This document shows, piece after piece, positions 8,297-17,358 of a stretch of 64,000 nt of DNA. Location of the stretch: contig NZ_SHKS01000006.1 in NCBI RefSeq assembly GCF_004217285.1, positions 434,001 through 498,000 on the forward strand, in the 5' to 3' direction. A program made the position numbers and the translations under genes. The notes under the pieces were generated by a model. The model did not search any database. It was not told the origin of the DNA and was given only the letters and a program-made list of their open reading frames with translations. The stretch is from Streptomyces sp. BK239 (lineage in GTDB: Bacteria > Actinomycetota > Actinomycetes > Streptomycetales > Streptomycetaceae). The stretch's first letter is position 1. Each line of letters begins with the position of its first letter.

Positions 8297-11200
8297 ATGA
8301 GCCTGCACGGTCTGCTCGACGCCGTACTCAAGGACCCCGCCCTCGCGGAAGCGATCCCCGCGGCCGCAGACGGCAACCGCATGCACGTCGACCTGGTCGG
8401 CCCCCCGGCGGCCCGCCCCTTCGCCATCGCCGCCCTCGCGCGCGAGACGACCCGCACGGTCCTCGCCGTCACCGCGACCGGCCGCGAGGCCGAGGACCTG
8501 GCCGCCGCCCTGCGCTCCCTGCTGCCCCCGGACGGCGTCGTCGAGTACCCCTCCTGGGAGACACTCCCGCACGAACGCCTCAGCCCCCGCAGCGACACCG
8601 TCGGCCGCCGCCTCGCCGTCCTGCGCCGGCTGGCCCACCCCAGCCCCGACGACCCCGAGACCGGCCCGGTGTCCGTCGTCGTCGCCCCCGTCCGCTCGGT
8701 GCTGCAACCGCAGGTCAAGGGCCTCGGCGACCTGGAACCGGTCGCCCTGAGGTCGGGGCGGACCGCCGACCTGAACGAGACGGTCGAAGCCCTCGCCGCG
8801 GCCGCGTACACGCGGGTGGAGCTCGTCGAGAAGCGCGGCGAGTTCGCCGTGCGCGGCGGCATCCTGGACGTGTTCCCGCCCACCGAGGAACACCCCCTGC
8901 GCATCGAGTTCTGGGGCGACGACGTCGAGGAGATCCGCTACTTCAAGGTCGCCGACCAGCGCTCCCTCGAGGTCGCCGAACACGGACTGTGGGCCCCGCC
9001 CTGCCGTGAGCTCCTCCTCACCGACGACGTCCGCGCACGCGCGCGTGCCCTCGCCGAACAGCACCCCGAACTCGGCGAACTGCTCGGCAAGATCGCCGAG
9101 GGCATCGCCGTCGAGGGCATGGAGTCCCTCGCCCCGGTCCTCGTCGACGACATGGAGCTGCTCCTCGACGTCCTGCCCAAGGGCGCGATGGCCGTCGTCT
9201 GCGACCCGGAGCGGGTCCGCACACGCGCCTCCGACCTGGTGGCGACCTCGCAGGAGTTCCTCCAGGCGTCCTGGGCGGCCACCGCCGGAGGAGGGGAGGC
9301 GCCGATCGACGTCGGCGCGGCCTCCCTGTGGTCGATCGCCGACGTCCGCGACCGCGCGCGCGAGCTGGACATGATGTGGTGGTCGGTGTCGCCGTTCGCC
9401 GCCGACCTGGAACCGGAGGACGACACCCTCCAGTTCGGCATGCACGCCCCCGAGACCTACCGCGGCGACACCGCGAAGGCGCTCGCCGACACCAAGGGCT
9501 GGCTCGCCGACGGCTGGCGGGTCGTCTTCGTCACCGAGGGCCACGGCACGGCGTCCCGCACGGTGGAGGTGCTCGGCGGCGAGGGCGTCGCCGCGCGTCT
9601 CGACGGCGACCTGACCGAGCTGAGCCCCTCCGTCGTCCACGTCTCCTGCGGCTCGATCGACCACGGCTTCGTCGACGCGGCACTGCGGCTCGCCGTCCTC
9701 ACCGAGACCGACCTGTCGGGCCAGAAGGCGGCCGGCAAGGACGGCGCGCGCATGCCCGCCCGCCGCAGGAAGACCATCGACCCGCTCACCCTGGAGACGG
9801 GCGACTACATCGTCCACGAGCAGCACGGCGTGGGCCGCTACATCGAGATGGTGCAGCGCACCGTGCAGGGCGCCACCCGCGAGTACCTCGTGGTGGAGTA
9901 CGCCCCCGCCAAGCGCGGCCAGCCCGGCGACCGCCTCTACATCCCCACCGACCAGCTGGAGCAGATCACCAAGTACGTCGGCGGCGAGGCCCCCACCCTG
10001 CACCGCCTGGGCGGCGCGGACTGGACGAAGACCAAGGCGCGCGCGAAGAAGGCCGTCAAGGAGATCGCCGCCGACCTCATCAAGCTCTACAGCGCCCGGA
10101 TGGCCGCCCCCGGCCACGCCTTCGGCACGGACACCCCCTGGCAGCGCGAACTGGAGGACGCCTTCCCCTACGCGGAGACGCCCGACCAGCTCACCACCAT
10201 CGCCGAGGTCAAGGACGACATGGAGAAGACGGTCCCCATGGACCGCCTGATCTGCGGCGACGTCGGCTACGGCAAGACGGAGATCGCGGTCCGCGCCGCG
10301 TTCAAGGCCGTCCAGGACGGCAAGCAGGTCGCCGTCCTCGTCCCGACCACGCTCCTCGTCCAGCAGCACTTCGGCACCTTCAGCGAGCGCTACTCCCAGT
10401 TCCCGGTGAACGTGCGGGCGCTGTCCCGGTTCCAGACCGACACCGAGGCGAAGGCCGTCCTCGAGGGCCTGCGCGAGGGCTCCGTGGACGTCGTCATCGG
10501 CACCCACCGCCTGTTCTCGTCCGAGACGAAGTTCAAGGACCTGGGCCTGGTCATCGTCGACGAGGAGCAGCGCTTCGGCGTCGAGCACAAGGAGCAGCTG
10601 AAGAAGCTCCGCGCCAACGTCGACGTCCTGACCATGTCCGCCACGCCCATCCCGCGCACCCTGGAGATGGCGGTCACCGGCATCCGCGAGATGTCGACGA
10701 TCACCACGCCCCCGGAGGAGCGCCACCCGGTGCTCACCTTCGTCGGCCCCTACGAGGAGAAGCAGATCGGCGCGGCCATCCGGCGTGAACTGCTGCGCGA
10801 GGGCCAGGTCTTCTACATCCACAACCGGGTCGAGTCCATCGACCGCGCGGCCGCCCGGCTGCGGGAGTTCGTCCCCGAGGCGCGGATCGCCACCGCGCAC
10901 GGACAGATGTCGGAGGCGGCGCTGGAGCAGGTCGTCGTCGACTTCTGGGAGAAGCGGTTCGACGTGCTCGTCTCGACGACGATCGTCGAGTCCGGCATCG
11001 ACATCTCCAACGCCAACACGCTGATCGTGGAGCGCGGCGACACCTTCGGCCTGTCCCAGCTGCACCAGCTGCGCGGCCGGGTCGGCCGTGGCCGGGAGCG
11101 CGGCTACGCCTACTTCCTCTACCCGCCGGAGAAGCCTCTGACGGAGACCGCGCACGAACGGCTCGCCACCATCGCCCAGCACACCGAGATGGGCGCGGGC

Positions 11201-11830
11201 ATGTACGTGGCGATGAAGGACCTGGAGATCCGCGGCGCGGGCAACCTCCTGGGCGGCGAGCAGTCCGGCCACATCGCGGGCGTCGGCTTCGACCTGTACG
11301 TGCGCATGGTCGGCGAGGCGGTCGCCGACTACCGGCGTCAGCTGGAGACCGGCGGGATCGAGGAGGAGCCGCCGCTGGAGGTCAAGATCGAGCTGCCCGT
11401 CGACGCGCACGTCCCGCACGACTACGCGCCCGGCGAGCGGCTGCGCCTGCAGGCGTACCGGGCGATCGCCTCCGCGAACTCCGAGGACGACGTCAAGGCC
11501 GTACGCGAGGAACTCGTCGACCGTTACGGCAAGTTGCCGGAGCCGGTGGAGAACCTGCTGCTGGTGGCGGGGCTGCGGATGCTGGCCCGGGCGTGCGGCG
11601 TCGGTGAGATCGTGCTCCAGGGCGCCAACATCCGCTTCGCTCCGGTGGAGTTGAGGGAGTCGCAGGAGCTGCGGCTCAAGCGGCTGTACCCGGGCTCGGT
11701 CATCAAGCCGGCCGCCCACCAGCTCCTCGTACCCCGCCCGAAGACGGCGAAGGTCGGCGGCAAGCCGCTGGTCGGACGCGAGCTGCTGGGCTGGGTGGGG
11801 GAGTTCCTGGCCACCGTGCTCGGGTCGTAG
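8297..11830 (+). CDS. mfd: Transcription-repair coupling factor Mfd
   Basis: An 1177-residue SF2 translocase that removes RNA polymerase stalled at DNA lesions and recruits UvrA. The order is typical of Mfd: a UvrB-like N-terminal module, the RNA-polymerase-interaction domain (about 490-590, with GDYIVHEQHGVGRY), then the RecG-like motor with Walker A GDVGYGKTE (about 654), DEEQ box (about 755), STTIVESGIDI and QLRGRVGRG. The C-terminal TRCF domain is at about 1000-1130. I start it at the ATG of MSLHGLLDAV, because the in-frame extension from 8228 looks non-coding and the usual family length is about 1150-1190. The preceding 170 bp contain GTTGATCATCAAC (8251-8263), a small dyad of unknown role. 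Confidence 0.97.
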   Translation: MSLHGLLDAVLKDPALAEAIPAAADGNRMHVDLVGPPAARPFAIAALARETTRTVLAVTATGREAEDLAAALRSLLPPDGVVEYPSWETLPHERLSPRSDTVGRRLAVLRRLAHPSPDDPETGPVSVVVAPVRSVLQPQVKGLGDLEPVALRSGRTADLNETVEALAAAAYTRVELVEKRGEFAVRGGILDVFPPTEEHPLRIEFWGDDVEEIRYFKVADQRSLEVAEHGLWAPPCRELLLTDDVRARARALAEQHPELGELLGKIAEGIAVEGMESLAPVLVDDMELLLDVLPKGAMAVVCDPERVRTRASDLVATSQEFLQASWAATAGGGEAPIDVGAASLWSIADVRDRARELDMMWWSVSPFAADLEPEDDTLQFGMHAPETYRGDTAKALADTKGWLADGWRVVFVTEGHGTASRTVEVLGGEGVAARLDGDLTELSPSVVHVSCGSIDHGFVDAALRLAVLTETDLSGQKAAGKDGARMPARRRKTIDPLTLETGDYIVHEQHGVGRYIEMVQRTVQGATREYLVVEYAPAKRGQPGDRLYIPTDQLEQITKYVGGEAPTLHRLGGADWTKTKARAKKAVKEIAADLIKLYSARMAAPGHAFGTDTPWQRELEDAFPYAETPDQLTTIAEVKDDMEKTVPMDRLICGDVGYGKTEIAVRAAFKAVQDGKQVAVLVPTTLLVQQHFGTFSERYSQFPVNVRALSRFQTDTEAKAVLEGLREGSVDVVIGTHRLFSSETKFKDLGLVIVDEEQRFGVEHKEQLKKLRANVDVLTMSATPIPRTLEMAVTGIREMSTITTPPEERHPVLTFVGPYEEKQIGAAIRRELLREGQVFYIHNRVESIDRAAARLREFVPEARIATAHGQMSEAALEQVVVDFWEKRFDVLVSTTIVESGIDISNANTLIVERGDTFGLSQLHQLRGRVGRGRERGYAYFLYPPEKPLTETAHERLATIAQHTEMGAGMYVAMKDLEIRGAGNLLGGEQSGHIAGVGFDLYVRMVGEAVADYRRQLETGGIEEEPPLEVKIELPVDAHVPHDYAPGERLRLQAYRAIASANSEDDVKAVREELVDRYGKLPEPVENLLLVAGLRMLARACGVGEIVLQGANIRFAPVELRESQELRLKRLYPGSVIKPAAHQLLVPRPKTAKVGGKPLVGRELLGWVGEFLATVLGS

Positions 11831-11841
11831 CCGGCGGCGTC

Positions 11842-11870
11842 GGGCCGGGGAGCCGTCGGCTCTCCGGCCC
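11842..11870. terminator. Bidirectional terminator between mfd and antitoxin-like gene
   Basis: A 13-bp stem (GGGCCGGGGAGCC with GGCTCTCCGGCCC, one G-T wobble) and a 3-nt loop lies between the convergent genes and can serve both strands. Confidence 0.75.
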
Positions 11871-11888
11871 GTGGTGCGGGGCGTGACG

Positions 11889-12074
11889 TTAGGGCTGCTG
11901 CTCGGGCGGGCGCTCCTCGTCCATGCCGAGCCGCCGGTGCGCCTGCTGCTGCGCCGAGTCGATCTGCGACTCGTACTTGTCGCCCGTCCTCTCGTTGGCC
12001 TTCTGTTCGGCGGTGTCGGACATCTGCTTCGCCTTGTCCCGCCCATGGCCCTTGAACCTGTCGAAGATGCCCAT
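11889..12074 (-). CDS. MT0933/Rv0909-like small antitoxin-family protein
   Basis: A 61-residue charged protein beginning MGIFDRFKGHG and containing AEQKANERTGDKYESQID. This matches the pattern of the actinobacterial MT0933/Rv0909 antitoxin-like family (MGxxDKxKxx..., then TGGKHxxxID). The ATG has AGGAG 6 bp upstream on the minus strand. No toxin gene adjoins it: the neighbours are mfd (convergent) and a divergent HNH lipoprotein. Streptomyces carry several such solo copies, which are often stress-induced, so an antitoxin role here is doubtful. The protein should be soluble and largely helical. Confidence 0.7.
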   Translation of the reverse strand: MGIFDRFKGHGRDKAKQMSDTAEQKANERTGDKYESQIDSAQQQAHRRLGMDEERPPEQQP

Positions 12075-12269
12075 GGAGGAACTCCTTCCGGAGGTGACTC
12101 ACCCTCGACGATAGGCACCCCCGGCCCGTGATGCCCACTTGTGGGACGCATGGTCTGAACCTGTCCCGCCGGTGCTGTCAGCCGCTCGCCTACGGTGTAC
12201 GCGCGAGCGTCGGGGGAATCCGCCCCTGTGCGGGGCGGTGACGGGCCAGGGCGACGGGGAGGGGCGCGC

Positions 12270-13091
12270 GTGAGGCGTCTGAGGGGCGGGACGGCGAATC
12301 AGGCTGTGACCGGAGGCGTCCGCGGACGGGCGGCGGGCGGGGCGGCGCTGGCGCTCGCGGCACTGCTGACGGGCTGCTCGCAACTCGCCGACGGCAGCGG
12401 TGTGCCAAGCGCGACCGCGTCGGACGCCGCCGGCGGCGCGGGCGGCGGCTCCGCGGCCCACGGGACCAGCCCCCTCACCGACCCCGACGGCACGAAACCG
12501 GGTCTGGGGGCGCTCACCTCCGCCCGGGACAAGGCGACGGCGCGCACCCTGATCGCCAAGGTGCCCACCAAGGGCCGCGGCCCGAAGACCGGCTACGACC
12601 GGGACGAGTTCGGCCACGCCTGGATGGACACGGCCGACGGGGTGCCGCTGGCGAGGAACGGGTGTGACACGCGCAACGACCTGCTCAAGCGCGACGGTCA
12701 GGACGTCGCGTTCCGCAAGGGCTCCGACTGCGTCGTCGTGTCGATGAACCTGTACGACCCGTACACCGGCAAGGACATCGCCTGGAAGAAGGCGAAGGCC
12801 GCCGAGGTGCAGATCGACCATGTCGTGCCGCTGTCGTACGCCTGGCAGATGGGCGCCGCCCGCTGGGACGAGAAGAAGCGGCAGCGGCTGGCCAACGACG
12901 TGCTCAACCTGCTGCCGGTGTCCGGCCCGACGAACTCCGCCAAGCGGGACGCGGGGCCGGCGACCTGGCTGCCGCCGAGCAAGGTGATCCGCTGCTCCTA
13001 CGCGGTGCGGTTCGCGCAGGTGGCGCTGAAGTACCGACTGCCGGTGACCACCGCGGACAAGAGCGCGATGCTCGCACAGTGCGGAGCCTGA
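12270..13091 (+). CDS. HNH endonuclease-family lipoprotein (DUF1524-like)
   Basis: A 273-residue exported lipoprotein. The N-terminus is basic, then a hydrophobic stretch ends in the lipobox LLTGC (about residues 31-35), followed by a Ser/Gly/Ala-rich spacer. The folded part contains VQIDHVVPLSYAWQMG and LANDVLNLLPVSGPTNSAKRD, the HNH/GmrSD-C (DUF1524) nuclease core with its D-H pair and N...N residues, plus paired cysteines. I prefer the GTG at 12270 because GGGGAGGGG lies just upstream and it gives a compact signal peptide. Homologues are usually secreted or surface nucleases; nutrient scavenging from DNA is plausible but unproven. Confidence 0.85.
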   Translation: MRRLRGGTANQAVTGGVRGRAAGGAALALAALLTGCSQLADGSGVPSATASDAAGGAGGGSAAHGTSPLTDPDGTKPGLGALTSARDKATARTLIAKVPTKGRGPKTGYDRDEFGHAWMDTADGVPLARNGCDTRNDLLKRDGQDVAFRKGSDCVVVSMNLYDPYTGKDIAWKKAKAAEVQIDHVVPLSYAWQMGAARWDEKKRQRLANDVLNLLPVSGPTNSAKRDAGPATWLPPSKVIRCSYAVRFAQVALKYRLPVTTADKSAMLAQCGA

Positions 13092-13180
13092 GCCGAGGGC
13101 GGACCGGTGGAACCGGGCGAGCTCCCGGCCGGGCGGAAATCCTTTTTCCAACAGGCGGAGGCCGCCCCTACGGTTGCCCC

Positions 13181-13924
13181 ATGGAACTGAAGATCTCCTC
13201 CATCGCCGAGCACCCCGAGATGCTGGACTCGCTGTTCGACATGCCCGACACCTGGCCGGAGTTCACCACCCAGGACCCCGTCGGCAACGCCCATTACGGG
13301 CGGATCCCCGAGGAGTTCCCCGAGTACGTGCTGTTCGCGCAGGACGAGCGGGGCGAGGTCGTCGCGCACGCCTTCAGCGTGCCGTTCGCCCTCGGCGCCG
13401 AGGGACGCGGCGAGCTGCCCGCCCGGGGCTGGGACCAGGTGCTGCTGTGGGCCTTCTCCGACCGGCGGCGCGGGGTGACGCCGGACACGGTCAGCGCGAT
13501 CTCCATCGTGATCGCCCCGCACGCCCAGGGAAAGGGCCTCTCCCGAATCATGCTCAAGGCGATGCGGGAGAGCGCCCGCGCCAAGGGCTTCACCGAGGTG
13601 GTCGCCCCGGTCCGCCCCAACGCCAAGCACCGCGAACCGCACACCCCCATCGAGGAGTACGCGCACCGGGTGCGGGAGGACGGGCTGCCCTACGACCCGT
13701 GGCTGCGCGTGCACGCCCGGGCCGGCGCGCGCATCGAGCGGATCGCGCCGGTGTCGATGACGGTGGCCGCCTCGCTGGCGGAGTGGCGCCGCTGGACCGG
13801 CCTGCCCTTCGACGCCGAGGGAGACGTCGAGGTGCCCGGCGCGCTGGTGCCCGTACGCTGCGAGCCGGCACGCGACCACGCGGTGTACGTCGAGCCCAAC
13901 GTGTGGATGCGGCACCCGCTGTGA
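13181..13924 (+). CDS. GNAT-family N-acetyltransferase
   Basis: A 247-residue cytosolic protein with the acetyl-CoA pyrophosphate-binding motif SIVIAPHAQGKGLSRIML (about residues 108-125, Q/R-x-x-G-x-G/A form), followed by the GNAT helix and a long C-terminal extension rich in aromatic residues. The start is the ATG of MELKISSIAEHP. Codons upstream in the same frame look non-coding. GGCGGAGG lies about 20 bp upstream, farther than ideal. Substrate unknown. The gene converges with the next gene, leaving only 14 bp between the stops. Confidence 0.8.
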   Translation: MELKISSIAEHPEMLDSLFDMPDTWPEFTTQDPVGNAHYGRIPEEFPEYVLFAQDERGEVVAHAFSVPFALGAEGRGELPARGWDQVLLWAFSDRRRGVTPDTVSAISIVIAPHAQGKGLSRIMLKAMRESARAKGFTEVVAPVRPNAKHREPHTPIEEYAHRVREDGLPYDPWLRVHARAGARIERIAPVSMTVAASLAEWRRWTGLPFDAEGDVEVPGALVPVRCEPARDHAVYVEPNVWMRHPL

Positions 13925-13938
13925 GCGTCCGCCGGGCA

Positions 13939-14319
13939 CTACCGTCCGTACGGAGTGCCCGGCTGGTACGGGTAGCCGGGGCCGGCGGCGGGGTAGGCCG
14001 GCGCCTTCGGGTCGAACACCGCGAACAGCAGCATGCACGTGGCCGTCACCCAGGTCACGAAGAGCGCGATCCCCAGGAACGGATCACCGGTGGGCCGGTC
14101 GTTCGTGCTCGAGAGCCACGGAATCGTCACCGCCTCGTACAGCGCGAAGGCGGCGAGGGCGCCCCAGTCCGAGGGGCGGCCCCGGCGGATCGCCACGTAC
14201 AGGAACGGCACCCACGCCAGCAGGCCCAGCGAGAGCCACACCAGGGCACTCCAGGCCAGCCGCTGGAACCAGCCGCCCTCCAGCCGCTTCTCCGGTCTCG
14301 TCGTCGTCGCCGTGCTCAC
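13939..14319 (-). CDS. Small integral membrane protein, function unknown
   Basis: A 126-residue protein with three predicted membrane segments: about 22-44 (SALVWLSLGLLAWVPFLYVAI), about 53-69, and about 83-105 (FLGIALFVTWVTATCMLLFAV). The short cytosolic N-terminus is STATTTRPEKR and the Pro/Tyr/Gly-rich tail ends YPYQPGTPYGR. GTG start with a G-rich stretch upstream. I do not recognise a named domain. Tails like this are common in Streptomyces membrane proteins of unknown role. Confidence 0.7.
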   Translation of the reverse strand: MSTATTTRPEKRLEGGWFQRLAWSALVWLSLGLLAWVPFLYVAIRRGRPSDWGALAAFALYEAVTIPWLSSTNDRPTGDPFLGIALFVTWVTATCMLLFAVFDPKAPAYPAAGPGYPYQPGTPYGR

Positions 14320-14523
14320 ATCGCCCCCCCAGGTAGCCAGACGGCAAGGTTAGAGCACGCCCGGGTCATGACAGGGCCGCCCGTTCTTTACTGTGACCTG
14401 AGCGAATCTTGTGACCGGACGAAGCAGCTGTTTTCCGATCGCGGGGGTGCGCCGGGATACGGTGCGTTCCGGCTCCTCGAGGGTCGAACGGCAGTACAGC
14501 AGCAGATCGACGATGGGGTGGGG

Positions 14524-15354
14524 ATGGCAGAGCACCGGCAGTCCAGGAAGCGCAGATACGTCACGTGGGGAGTCGCCGGCGCCGCCGTCGTCGCCGGGGC
14601 GGGCATCGCCGCCCAGACCTCCATGGCGGCCACCGTCTGGCCCGCTCAGAAGACCTACACCGGCCGCGCCTTCGACACCTGCACGGCTCCCTCCCTCGCC
14701 GCGATGAAGGCCTGGAAGACCACCGACTACTACGGTGCCGCCGCCGTCTACGTCGGCGGCAAGAACCGCGGCTGCGCCCAGCCCAACCTCACCGCGTCCT
14801 GGGTGAAGTCGGTCAACGCCGCCGGCTGGAAGCTCATCCCGATCTACGTCGGCGCCCAGCCGTACTGCCAGACCGGCTCCAGCCCCGAGAAGCTCACCGC
14901 CGCCACCGCCGCCTCCCTCGGCGCCCAGGACGCCACGGACGCCGTGGCCAAGGCCGGCGCGCTCGGCATGAAGGCCGGCAGCGCGATCTACCTCGACATG
15001 GAGCCGTACGACATCACCAACAAGGCGTGCAACGACGCCGTGCTGACGTACGTCCGCTCCTTCAGCAAGACGCTGCGCGCGAAGACCTACCGCGCCGGCT
15101 ACTACGGCTTCAGCAGCTCCAGCGCCAAGGCGGTCGCCACGGCCGCCGACAAGACGGACCTGCCGGGCAACCTCTGGTACGCGCTGTGGGACAACAAGGA
15201 GACGACCACCGCCGACTGGCCCTGGGCCGCCACCCAGTTCACCAACCACAGCCGCGCCCACCAGTACATGGTCAACAGCAAGGAGACCCGCGCCGGTTAC
15301 ACGATCACCGTGGACCGCAACTCCTGGGACGCCCCGGTGGCGATCGTCGGCTGA
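14524..15354 (+). CDS. Exported DUF1906 protein (glycoside hydrolase-like fold)
   Basis: A 276-residue exported protein. A twin-Arg-containing basic start (RQSRKRRYVTW) and a hydrophobic core end at about SMAA, residue 36. The mature part starts with GRAFDTCTAPSLAAMKAW and contains AAVYVGG, LIPIYVGAQ and AIYLDMEPYD, the DUF1906 TIM-barrel pattern in which the last Asp/Glu are the presumed active-site acids. It is related to the GH25-like wall hydrolases. The ATG at 14524 follows GATGGGGTGGGG. The upstream 100 bp repeat TTGTGACCGG-like words also seen before the first Rpf gene. A role in wall or glycan remodelling is inferred. Confidence 0.85.
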   Translation: MAEHRQSRKRRYVTWGVAGAAVVAGAGIAAQTSMAATVWPAQKTYTGRAFDTCTAPSLAAMKAWKTTDYYGAAAVYVGGKNRGCAQPNLTASWVKSVNAAGWKLIPIYVGAQPYCQTGSSPEKLTAATAASLGAQDATDAVAKAGALGMKAGSAIYLDMEPYDITNKACNDAVLTYVRSFSKTLRAKTYRAGYYGFSSSSAKAVATAADKTDLPGNLWYALWDNKETTTADWPWAATQFTNHSRAHQYMVNSKETRAGYTITVDRNSWDAPVAIVG

Positions 15355-15501
15355 GGACGCCCTGAGGGGCCGTGCCGCGCGGCGGTGCCGTAAGTCCCGG
15401 TGAATCGTTGGTCGAATGGGTTGGCCACAGCCCCGCCACTGCCTACCATCGATCACCGCAAGACTTTGTGCACCGTCGCACAATCTCCTCGGGAGGCTTC
15501 C

Positions 15502-16152
15502 TTGCACAGCCGCCGTCGTCGCACCGCGCTCCTGCTGTCCGCCGCGATCGTCGCGGCGGGCCCCCTCCTCACCGCCTGCGGCAACGAGGCGCACCCCGGT
15601 GCGGCGGCCGTCGTCGGCGGGCAGCGGATCACCGTCTCCCAGCTGGAGGAACGGGTCGACGAGGTCCGCGCCGCCCAGCGCGCCGCCGTCCCCGACGACG
15701 CCCGGTACGCCCAGGTCGTCGCCCGGACCGGCACGCTCGCCCGGGACACCTTGCACGGCATGATCCTCGACCAGGTGCTGCACCGCGCCGCCGCGGACGC
15801 GGACGTCACCGTCTCCCGCAAGGAGGTCCAGGCGATGCGGGCCGGTCTCGAGCAGCAGGCCGGCGGTGCGAAGGCGCTGGAGACGACGTGGCTCCAGCAG
15901 TACGGCATCCCGCCGCAGCGCCTCGACGACAACCTGCGGCTCCAGCTGGAGGCGCAGAAGCTCGCCGCCCGGCTCGGCGCGGACACCAGCCAGCCCGCCT
16001 TCTGGAAGGCGCTGTCGAAGGCCTCCCAGGACCTCGGCGTCGACCTCAACCCGCGCTACGGCGACTGGGACGTGCAGAAGGTGAGCCGCGTCGACGCCAA
16101 GACGCCCTGGGTGCGCGACGTCACCGCGGCCGGGGCACCGCAGACGACCTGA
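15502..16152 (+). CDS. SurA N-terminal domain-like lipoprotein (extracytoplasmic chaperone)
   Basis: A 216-residue lipoprotein. It opens HSRRRRTALLLSAAIVAAG and has lipobox LLTAC (about 27-31). It then continues GAAAVVGGQRITVSQLEERVDEVR, the first helix/strand unit of SurA/PrsA-type parvulin chaperones. No C-terminal PPIase domain is present, so this is the chaperone half only. I choose the TTG start at 15502 because GGGAGG sits 6 bp upstream and it gives a proper signal peptide; frames further upstream are non-coding. The next gene is mazG, in the same order as in S. coelicolor. Confidence 0.85.
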   Translation: MHSRRRRTALLLSAAIVAAGPLLTACGNEAHPGAAAVVGGQRITVSQLEERVDEVRAAQRAAVPDDARYAQVVARTGTLARDTLHGMILDQVLHRAAADADVTVSRKEVQAMRAGLEQQAGGAKALETTWLQQYGIPPQRLDDNLRLQLEAQKLAARLGADTSQPAFWKALSKASQDLGVDLNPRYGDWDVQKVSRVDAKTPWVRDVTAAGAPQTT

Positions 16153-16277
16153 CCCCGGGCGGGGCAGGGCGGAGGGCATCAGGGCGCCCGTCGTCCGGCG
16201 GACGGGTTGTCGGATCGTCGTACGGCCGCCTGTGGACGACTCGGGGAGATGTCGGCGGCGTGCGTTACGTTCGGGGT

Positions 16278-17282
16278 GTGAACGCGATCAGCAGCTCCGC
16301 AGCGGCCTCCCCGGGCGGTCCCGACCTGTCCCCGGGCCGGGTCGTCCTGCTCACCACCAGCCACCGCGTGGCCCCCGGCCTGCTGGCCTGGCCTGCCTGG
16401 GAGGCCTTGCGCACGGCCGACCGCGTGCTGTGCGCGGACGGCGCCCACCCCCAGCTGCCGTACCTGCGCGAGGCGGGCGTGGTGGTCGAGGAGGCGTCCC
16501 CCACCGCGGAGGAGCTCGTCGCCGCCTGCGCCGGCGGGCACACGGTCGTGGTCGTCGCCACCGGCGAGGGCGAGCCCGCGCTCACCGACGGACTGGCCCG
16601 GCTGGCGGGCTCCGGCCGCCTCGCCATGCCGGAGCTGGAGCTGCTGCCCGCCTCCTACGACCTTCCCGGCGCGCGCCTCCTGGACCTCGTCCAGGTCATG
16701 GACCGCATCCGCGCCGAGTGCCCCTGGTCCTCCCGCCAGACCCACAAGGGCCTGGCCAAGTACGGCATCGAGGAGGCGTACGAACTCGTCGAGGCCATCG
16801 AGGACGGCGACCGGGAGGAGCTGCGTGAGGAACTGGGCGACGTCCTCCTCCAGGTCGTCTTCCACGCGCGGATAGCCGAGGAGGACGAGGAGGAGCCCTT
16901 CTCCGTGGACGACGTGGCGGCCACGATCGTCGCCAAGCTCATCCACCGCCACCCCCATGTCTTCGGCGACGCCACGGCGGCGACCCCGGAAGAGGTCAAG
17001 GCGCACTGGATGCGCACGAAGGCGGTCGAGAAGCGGCGCGAGTCGGTGACGGACGGCGTCCCCCTCCACCAGCCGGCCCTGGCCCTCGCGGCCAAGCTGG
17101 CGTCCAGGGTGCGCTCGGCCGGCCTGGAGGTCCCCCTGCCCGCCACCGGGGGCATCGGCTACGAACTGCTGGCCCTGGCCGCCCGGGCCGAAGCGGAGGG
17201 CGCCGACCCGGAAGCATCGCTGCGAGCGGCCGCCCGCACATACCGGGAGGCCATCCGCACGACAGAGGGCTTGCGGGACTGA
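16278..17282 (+). CDS. mazG: MazG family nucleoside triphosphate pyrophosphohydrolase
   Basis: A 334-residue protein. The N-terminal ~130 residues are a degenerate tetrapyrrole-methylase-like domain (VVLLTTSHRVAPGL). The C-terminal part is a MazG domain starting VMDRIRAECPWSSRQTHKGL, with the metal-binding helices EEAYELVEAIEDGD and EELGDVLLQVVFHARIA (E-E-x-x-E ... E-x-x-D). MazG hydrolyses NTPs to NMP and pyrophosphate and can clear aberrant nucleotides or (p)ppGpp pools. The GTG start has no ribosome site but lies about 10 nt after TTACGTT, which resembles a -10 box, so a leaderless transcript is likely. Confidence 0.92.
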   Translation: MNAISSSAAASPGGPDLSPGRVVLLTTSHRVAPGLLAWPAWEALRTADRVLCADGAHPQLPYLREAGVVVEEASPTAEELVAACAGGHTVVVVATGEGEPALTDGLARLAGSGRLAMPELELLPASYDLPGARLLDLVQVMDRIRAECPWSSRQTHKGLAKYGIEEAYELVEAIEDGDREELREELGDVLLQVVFHARIAEEDEEEPFSVDDVAATIVAKLIHRHPHVFGDATAATPEEVKAHWMRTKAVEKRRESVTDGVPLHQPALALAAKLASRVRSAGLEVPLPATGGIGYELLALAARAEAEGADPEASLRAAARTYREAIRTTEGLRD

Positions 17283-17358
17283 CCGCAGGGGTCGGCTCCC
17301 GCCGGCACGCTCGTCGCCCTCGTGCCGTGTTCGCTCGCCGTGCCGATACCGTCGTGAG

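Noticed and set aside
5387..12151. A 2254-codon open frame on the minus strand opposite the ABC permease and mfd
   Set aside because: It is antisense to two well-supported genes and reads as Val/Asp/Gly/Arg-rich low-complexity protein, the usual shadow of codons with G/C in the third position.
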